Part shown: in pieces, positions 9,097 through 11,862 of the stretch
Layout: the number at the start of each line of letters is the position of its first letter
Position numbering within the stretch: the first letter of the stretch is position 1
Notes under the pieces: generated by a model
What the model saw: the letters and a program-made list of their open reading frames with translations, nothing else
What the model was told of the DNA's origin: nothing
Database searches by the model: none
Position numbers and translations under genes: made by a program
Source of the DNA: Perkinsus olseni
Taxonomy: Eukaryota; Perkinsozoa; Perkinsida; Perkinsidae
Assembly: GCA_013115135.1 (NCBI GenBank)
Contig: JABANP010000926.1
Span: 1 to 11,862, forward strand
Direction: 5' to 3'
Length of the DNA: 11,862 nt

Positions 9097-9596
9097 TTAA
9101 TTCTCAAGTAGAGCTATCTTATTATTGGTGTAATCAACATGAACGCTGTACGCCCTGAAGAACGGTGTACCAATGAGGTTCATGTCGTTTTCCTGCACGA
9201 ATATTATCACATCACCGTCCCCAGTGTGCACACAGTAATGCCTCGGATGTATCTTGATCGGGATAGAATTATCTCCCTCGCCCAGGTGGAAGCCCAACAC
9301 CGGCAGACTGTCGAAGGCCTCTTCCTTGACCTGTACGAGAGGTCCCTGGTCCTCCCTTCTACGTCAACGCCAGGTGTTGGACAATCGTGAGAATACTGTA
9401 ATGGTGGATTCTGCATTCTTCCACTTCCGCTGCCGCTGGGTCGTTATTGAGCGAGAAGGATCCGAAGAACGAAAGTCGCTAGAAGAAAAAGTACGATGAT
9501 ATCTTTCTGACACCTCTAGCTACACCACTGTCGAAGTTGGTTGGTTATTATCGTCTGGAGGGTAGCAAGAATAATTTCGTGGCGCGTGACGGAAAC
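9097..9596 (-). CDS. Pepsin-family (A1) aspartic protease, C-terminal part
   Basis: Terminal exon 9330-9097 (minus) reads AFDSLPVLGFHLGEGDN, then IHPRHYC, and ends with NLIGTPFFRAYSVHVDYTN and a stop. The FD-x-LP-x-x-x-F block, the Y-C, and the final IGTPFFRAYxVxxDYxNxxIAL match the closing part of the C-lobe of A1 proteases, where the ILG-x-x-F-hydrophobic-R-x-Y-x-x-x-D motif precedes the end. Upstream exon 9478-9383 (32 codons, phase 0, 52-nt intron, ends EECRIHHYSILTI) adds a Cys at the right place for the C-lobe disulfide. A third candidate, 9596-9526 (NYSCYPPDDNNQPTSTV), also joins in phase but is weak. The catalytic D-T/S-G motifs were not found in frame: one FDSG at about 9535 is preceded by stops. 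So this is a gene whose 5' part is unresolved here, or a remnant. Confidence 0.6.
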
Positions 9597-9628
9597 CTAT
9601 AACGCATGTTTTATTTCGCGGCGCGTGA
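9573..9628 (+). repeat. GC-rich motif, two direct copies
   Basis: ATTTCGTGGCGCGTGACG (about 9574-9591) and ATTTCGCGGCGCGTGACG (about 9612-9629) differ at one base and match the motif at 7301. The spacing is about 38 nt. The first copy overlaps the weakest candidate exon of the protease, which counts against that exon. Confidence 0.6.
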
Positions 9629-9663
9629 CGCTTGTACCGTATCCATCTGCGTGTTCAATAAAT

Positions 9664-9747
9664 CTCTCCTGAGTTTCGAGAACGCTCCCAGGATCGTCTT
9701 TTACGCGTTGAATTCAATCCTGGGAGCGTTCCTCGAATTCAGGAGAG
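9664..9747 (+). repeat. 31-bp inverted repeat (hairpin) between genes
   Basis: Arm 9664-9694 (CTCTCCTGAG...CCCAGGAT) and arm 9717-9747 (ATCCTGGGAG...AGGAGAG) are inverted copies with a few differences in the middle (GAGTTTCGAGAACGC against GAATTCGAGGAACGC) and a 22-nt loop. It could be a transcript 3' hairpin, a terminal inverted repeat relic of a small element, or a cruciform site. Confidence 0.8.
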
Positions 9748-9775
9748 GCAGTATATTGAGCAACCCCCATGGTCG

Positions 9776-10137
9776 TTAAATAAATAACCCCCTCGGCGTG
9801 CCGAGGTGAGTGTATGAGTGATCATTCACCACTCGCCTCCTCCTGCTGCTGCTGCTGCTGCTCGTCGTGGACCACGCCTCGTGCTTCCATCCCACTCCTA
9901 CGTTAAGATCCTCCTTCAGGTTAATCAGATCGCACTGCCCACTGATGCGATTAGTTGTTGATGTCACTTCCTGGCGACTGATTTTTTCTCCTCGCGCAGT
10001 TGTGAGCGTGTCAGTAGTTTCTATTAACCACCCTTCAGTTTCCTCTTCTGAGTGTGTCAATTGGGAAGGGTTTTTGCCATCGAATTTGATGGGTCGGTGA
10101 ATTACTTCACAATTTTCGTAGTAAAAAATTGAGTTTA
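9776..10137 (-). CDS. Unrecognised open frame opposite the 95-residue membrane protein gene
   Basis: On the minus strand a frame is open from about 10137 to a stop at 9776, roughly 120 codons, with no in-frame ATG near its start, so it would be an exon rather than a whole gene. It reads IFYYENCEVIHRPIKFDGKN, then LTHSEEETEGWLIETTDTLT, SRQEVTSTTNRISGQCDLIN, and a serine run from a CTG/CAG repeat at 9843-9862. The first two-thirds look like real protein (balanced, hydrophilic); the end is low complexity. It overlaps the first exon and intron of the plus-strand gene at 10089, so at least one model is wrong or the two overlap antisense. No family recognised. Confidence 0.33.
9843..9862 (+). repeat. 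CTG trinucleotide run
   Basis: Six to seven uninterrupted CTG units. In the minus-strand open frame these read as a serine run. Confidence 0.85.
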
Positions 10138-10484
10138 ATAGTTATAAAAAATACTATTTACCAGTGTGCTTCACAATGAGTATTATCCTCGAAATCTGGT
10201 TCGCCGTCCGTTGGAGTTACGAAAGGAGCCGCCGCGAGACGTAGCCGGTCTGAGGAGTGTTGGCTGGACGGAGCAGGTGGATAACGACAACTACAGCGAT
10301 TTGCTGTTGTTCTTGTTGTTGATGATATTACTAGCATTGTTATCTGCGCAATTTCTTCTTGATGGTAAGTATCACCTGGCTTTGTTCGGATATTCCCGTC
10401 TTAGAGGTTGCTTTCATTTTCTTCTCTTTTGCCTGCTCTCTTTGGAAGCGGATTTGGTATTATTTCTCTATCAATATGTCTTGA
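10089..10484 (+). CDS. Small two-segment membrane protein, unrecognised
   Basis: Spliced model: 10089-10096 (ATGGGTCG), intron 10097-10164 ending TTTACCAG, exon 10165-10364 with a perfect GTAAGT donor, 40-nt intron, exon 10405-10484 ending TGA; 288 nt, 95 residues, phases close. The N-terminal half is basic and polar (MGRVLHNEYYPRNLVRRP, KEPPRDVAG); then DNDNYSD precedes a very hydrophobic helix (LLLFLLLMILLALLSAQFLL, about residues 48-68), followed closely by a second hydrophobic stretch (VAFIFFSFACSL) and an aromatic basic end (WKRIWYYF). It could be a hairpin-type or single-pass membrane protein. The tiny first exon is a choice made because it gives a start in phase; an earlier ATG at about 9944 in the same frame is an alternative. 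The strong donor supports plus-strand coding. Confidence 0.4.
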
Positions 10485-11021
10485 AATATGTGGTGGTAGC
10501 AGCAGCTAGCGTCGAGCAGCTGAAACCTAGTTCAACGAACTTCTAGAACTAGTTCTTTGAGATGACGCCAGTGGATGGCCCGCCAATGCTGAGCTGTGCA
10601 TTGACCGATAGGATAAATAAGAAAGAGTTTCGAATCAAAAGATTAGTAAACAACGTACGGAGTTGGTGAAGCTATTTTGTGCTACATCAACAGCATTAAC
10701 GTATTAAAAACTTTGTGTACTAGCGTGTCGCAGCTCGAAGTGGATCTAACTTCCCCTTGTTCTGGATAGTGTCTGTTGGTACTTTCTCGGATAAAGAATT
10801 ATCAGACTCAACAGTGCCCACTCCATTTTCGTACCAGTTTCTGTCAAAGCAAAGGTAGATTCCGTTTACCAAAATTTAGTTTTATTCCTGTGAACTTAAG
10901 GTTATGTTCTTCCGAAGGTTGTATACCGATTTCCGTGTGGTTATGTTGAATTCTCTCATACCGCATGCCGCATGCCAAAATTTAATTTGTAAACTGAAAT
11001 TTTTCATAAATTTCTACCTCT
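10485..11021. other. Intergenic stretch upstream of the DEK-like gene
   Basis: No supportable gene seen. The last 60 nt before the DEK-like start carry GCATGC twice in CCGCATGCCGCATGCC (10961-10976), a possible regulatory repeat, then an AT-rich leader. A small CTAGTTC / GAACTAG inverted pair lies near 10529-10553. Confidence 0.4.
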
Positions 11022-11801
11022 ATGGCGATGGTGAGTTTGGTTTCTACGCCCAGAAAAAGAGTCCCTCAGTGTTGATCACGTAATAGCGCGATCACAACGG
11101 AAGGAAGAGCTGCTAGAGATGAGTTTTTGTGGTTTCAGCTTCCCTTTCGACCCCACGCCATGTCCACTGCTGCACCACCTGATGGCACCGAGAAGCTCCC
11201 GACAGCGGATGACCAGCAGCCGGGAGTTGAATCGGAAATGTCGTCGGAGGGTGAAGATATCATCAGAAAGAGCACTAGAAGGAGTAAACCGGTGGAGCAC
11301 TTCGCTCCGTCCCAGAAAAGAAAAATTGATGTGAAGAAGAAAGTTCAGGCCGGCGAGGGGAAAGGAATTAAGCTGGGAGATATTGAAGTGGTGAGTGCAG
11401 GGTGCCGGGATCGATCCGGGGACCTTTCGGATGACGGATGTGGCAGGTTTCGCAGGGGATTAGTAAGGCGGCGGTGGATGGCGAGGGCCTTAAGAGGCTA
11501 CACGTATGTTTGTTCAACTCAATTGGTAAGGAATCCACCAGGAAGAGAGATGTGAGTATCTTCTGCTCGATCTTGCAAGATACAAAACAGGTTGGAATCA
11601 TGCCTTTCCTCAGATCCGGGCTTGGAACGGCTCTCAAAGCCCCGAAGATCGTGAAAGAATGGAGAAGACTTTAGCAGCCACTAAAAAGCAAGAGGTGAGC
11701 TAATCTCATCGAGCGGTGTTAATCTCGTGACTCAGAGCCTCCGTGAGATCGCTCGCACTCTGGGATTGCCGGCATCGCAGAGCCGCACGGCCTTAGAAGA
11801 G
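11022..11801 (+). CDS. DEK-like chromatin protein, partial (runs off the window)
   Basis: Spliced model: 11022-11030 (Met-Ala-Met), 11139-11390, 11456-11551, 11614-11694, 11736-11801, then a GTACGA donor; every intron is phase 0. After an acidic start (SEMSSEGEDIIRKSTRRSKP) comes VEHFAPSQKRKIDVKKK and GEGKGIKLGDIEV, matching the DEK pattern in which a basic R-x-R-K-x-x-x-R-F-x-P block precedes GKGxKLxxI. Next, LKRLHVCLFNSIGKESTRKRD fits the DEK LHKLL-(F/Y)-N-x-x-G-x-x-x-x-x-K stretch, and SLREIARTLGLPASQSRTAL its continuation (K-x-x-L-x-x-I-x-x-x-L-x-L). DEK proteins bind DNA, favour supercoiled or cruciform forms and act in chromatin and mRNA processing; the role here is inferred. If the first mini-exon is not coding, the start is ATG at 11160. 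The C-terminal DEK domain is beyond the window. Confidence 0.72.
11401..11446 (-). pseudogene. Fragment of a tRNA-like element at a splice acceptor
   Basis: On the minus strand TCATCCGAAAGGTCCCCGG then ATCGATCCCGGCACC resembles the 3' half of the element at 2868-2954 (TCACCCGAACAACCCAGG, TTCGAACCCC) with one gap. It fills most of the 65-nt first large intron of the DEK-like coding region, ending just before the acceptor. No A box is present. Confidence 0.35.
11556..11583 (+). repeat. Intronic GTATCTT...AAGATAC stem
   Basis: GTATCTT (11556-11562) and AAGATAC (11577-11583) are perfect inverted copies with a 14-nt loop, starting four bases into the 62-nt intron 11552-11613 of the DEK-like gene. 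Similar pairs occur in other introns of the window. Confidence 0.7.
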
Positions 11802-11862
11802 GTACGATTAGGGTTCCTATTTGTCGGGAAATTTTCGAAGATTTTTCCGGGAATTTCCAATA

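Noticed and set aside
1817..9522. A 16-nt phrase (TCTGACACCTCTAGCT) shared by the Ser-rich exon at about 1817 and by the region near 9507
   Set aside because: One short match over 12 kb is only mildly unlikely and has no extended flanking similarity.
9520..9545. FDSG on the minus strand as the second catalytic motif of the protease
   Set aside because: Two stop codons directly precede it in the same frame with no acceptor between, so it cannot be read in the model.
1..11862. CRISPR array, bacterial operons or integrated virus
   Set aside because: No regularly spaced direct repeats, no ribosome-binding-site pattern, and no viral structural or replication protein could be read; the short-intron gene structure is eukaryotic.

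Overview
The window reads as nuclear DNA of a eukaryote, probably a protist. Open frames are short and joined by many small GT-AG introns (commonly about 45-65 nt, some 100-640 nt), frames close exactly after splicing, and there is no bacterial operon structure. The chromatin proteins (HMG box, DEK), the pepsin-like protease and the tetraspanin-like membrane proteins are all eukaryotic types. An alveolate such as a perkinsid would fit this style, but that is only an inference; nothing in the sequence proves the taxon. All gene models were spliced by hand.

Layout. (1) 74-761, minus strand: 3' exons of an unrecognised gene. (2) 798-2746, plus: a seven-exon HMG-box-like chromatin protein with a Ser/acidic tail. 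(3) 2868-2954: a degenerate tRNA-like element. (4) 3059-5347 and 6222-8486, plus: the most interesting part, two diverged tandem paralogues, each with eight exons. They encode four-pass membrane proteins with tetraspanin-like topology. The large loop carries eight cysteines in a spacing shared by both copies: C-x(7,8)-C-x9-C-x15-C-x(15,16)-C-x2-C-x13-C-x-C. Several exon lengths are identical (149, 145 and 147 nt). Between them lies a coding-like stretch interrupted by a TGA (5400-5761). (5) 9097-9596, minus: the C-terminal part of a pepsin-family (A1) aspartic protease. (6) 9776-10137, minus: an unrecognised open frame that overlaps the 5' end of (7), a small plus-strand gene for a 95-residue membrane protein (10089-10484). 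(8) 11022-11801 and beyond, plus: a DEK-like chromatin protein that runs off the end; all its visible introns are phase 0.

Non-coding structure is rich. The 7-mer GTATCTT/AAGATAC occurs 15 times, often as convergent pairs that would form stems inside introns. A near-perfect 61-nt palindrome lies in an intron of the second four-pass gene, next to a competing stem. A GC-rich motif (TTTCGTGGCGCG) occurs as inverted copies around one exon and again as two direct copies further on. Three genes appear to start with tiny coding exons (3, 8 and 9 nt). The two chromatin genes are unrelated in function to the membrane pair; there is no sign of a single coordinated system apart from the tandem pair.
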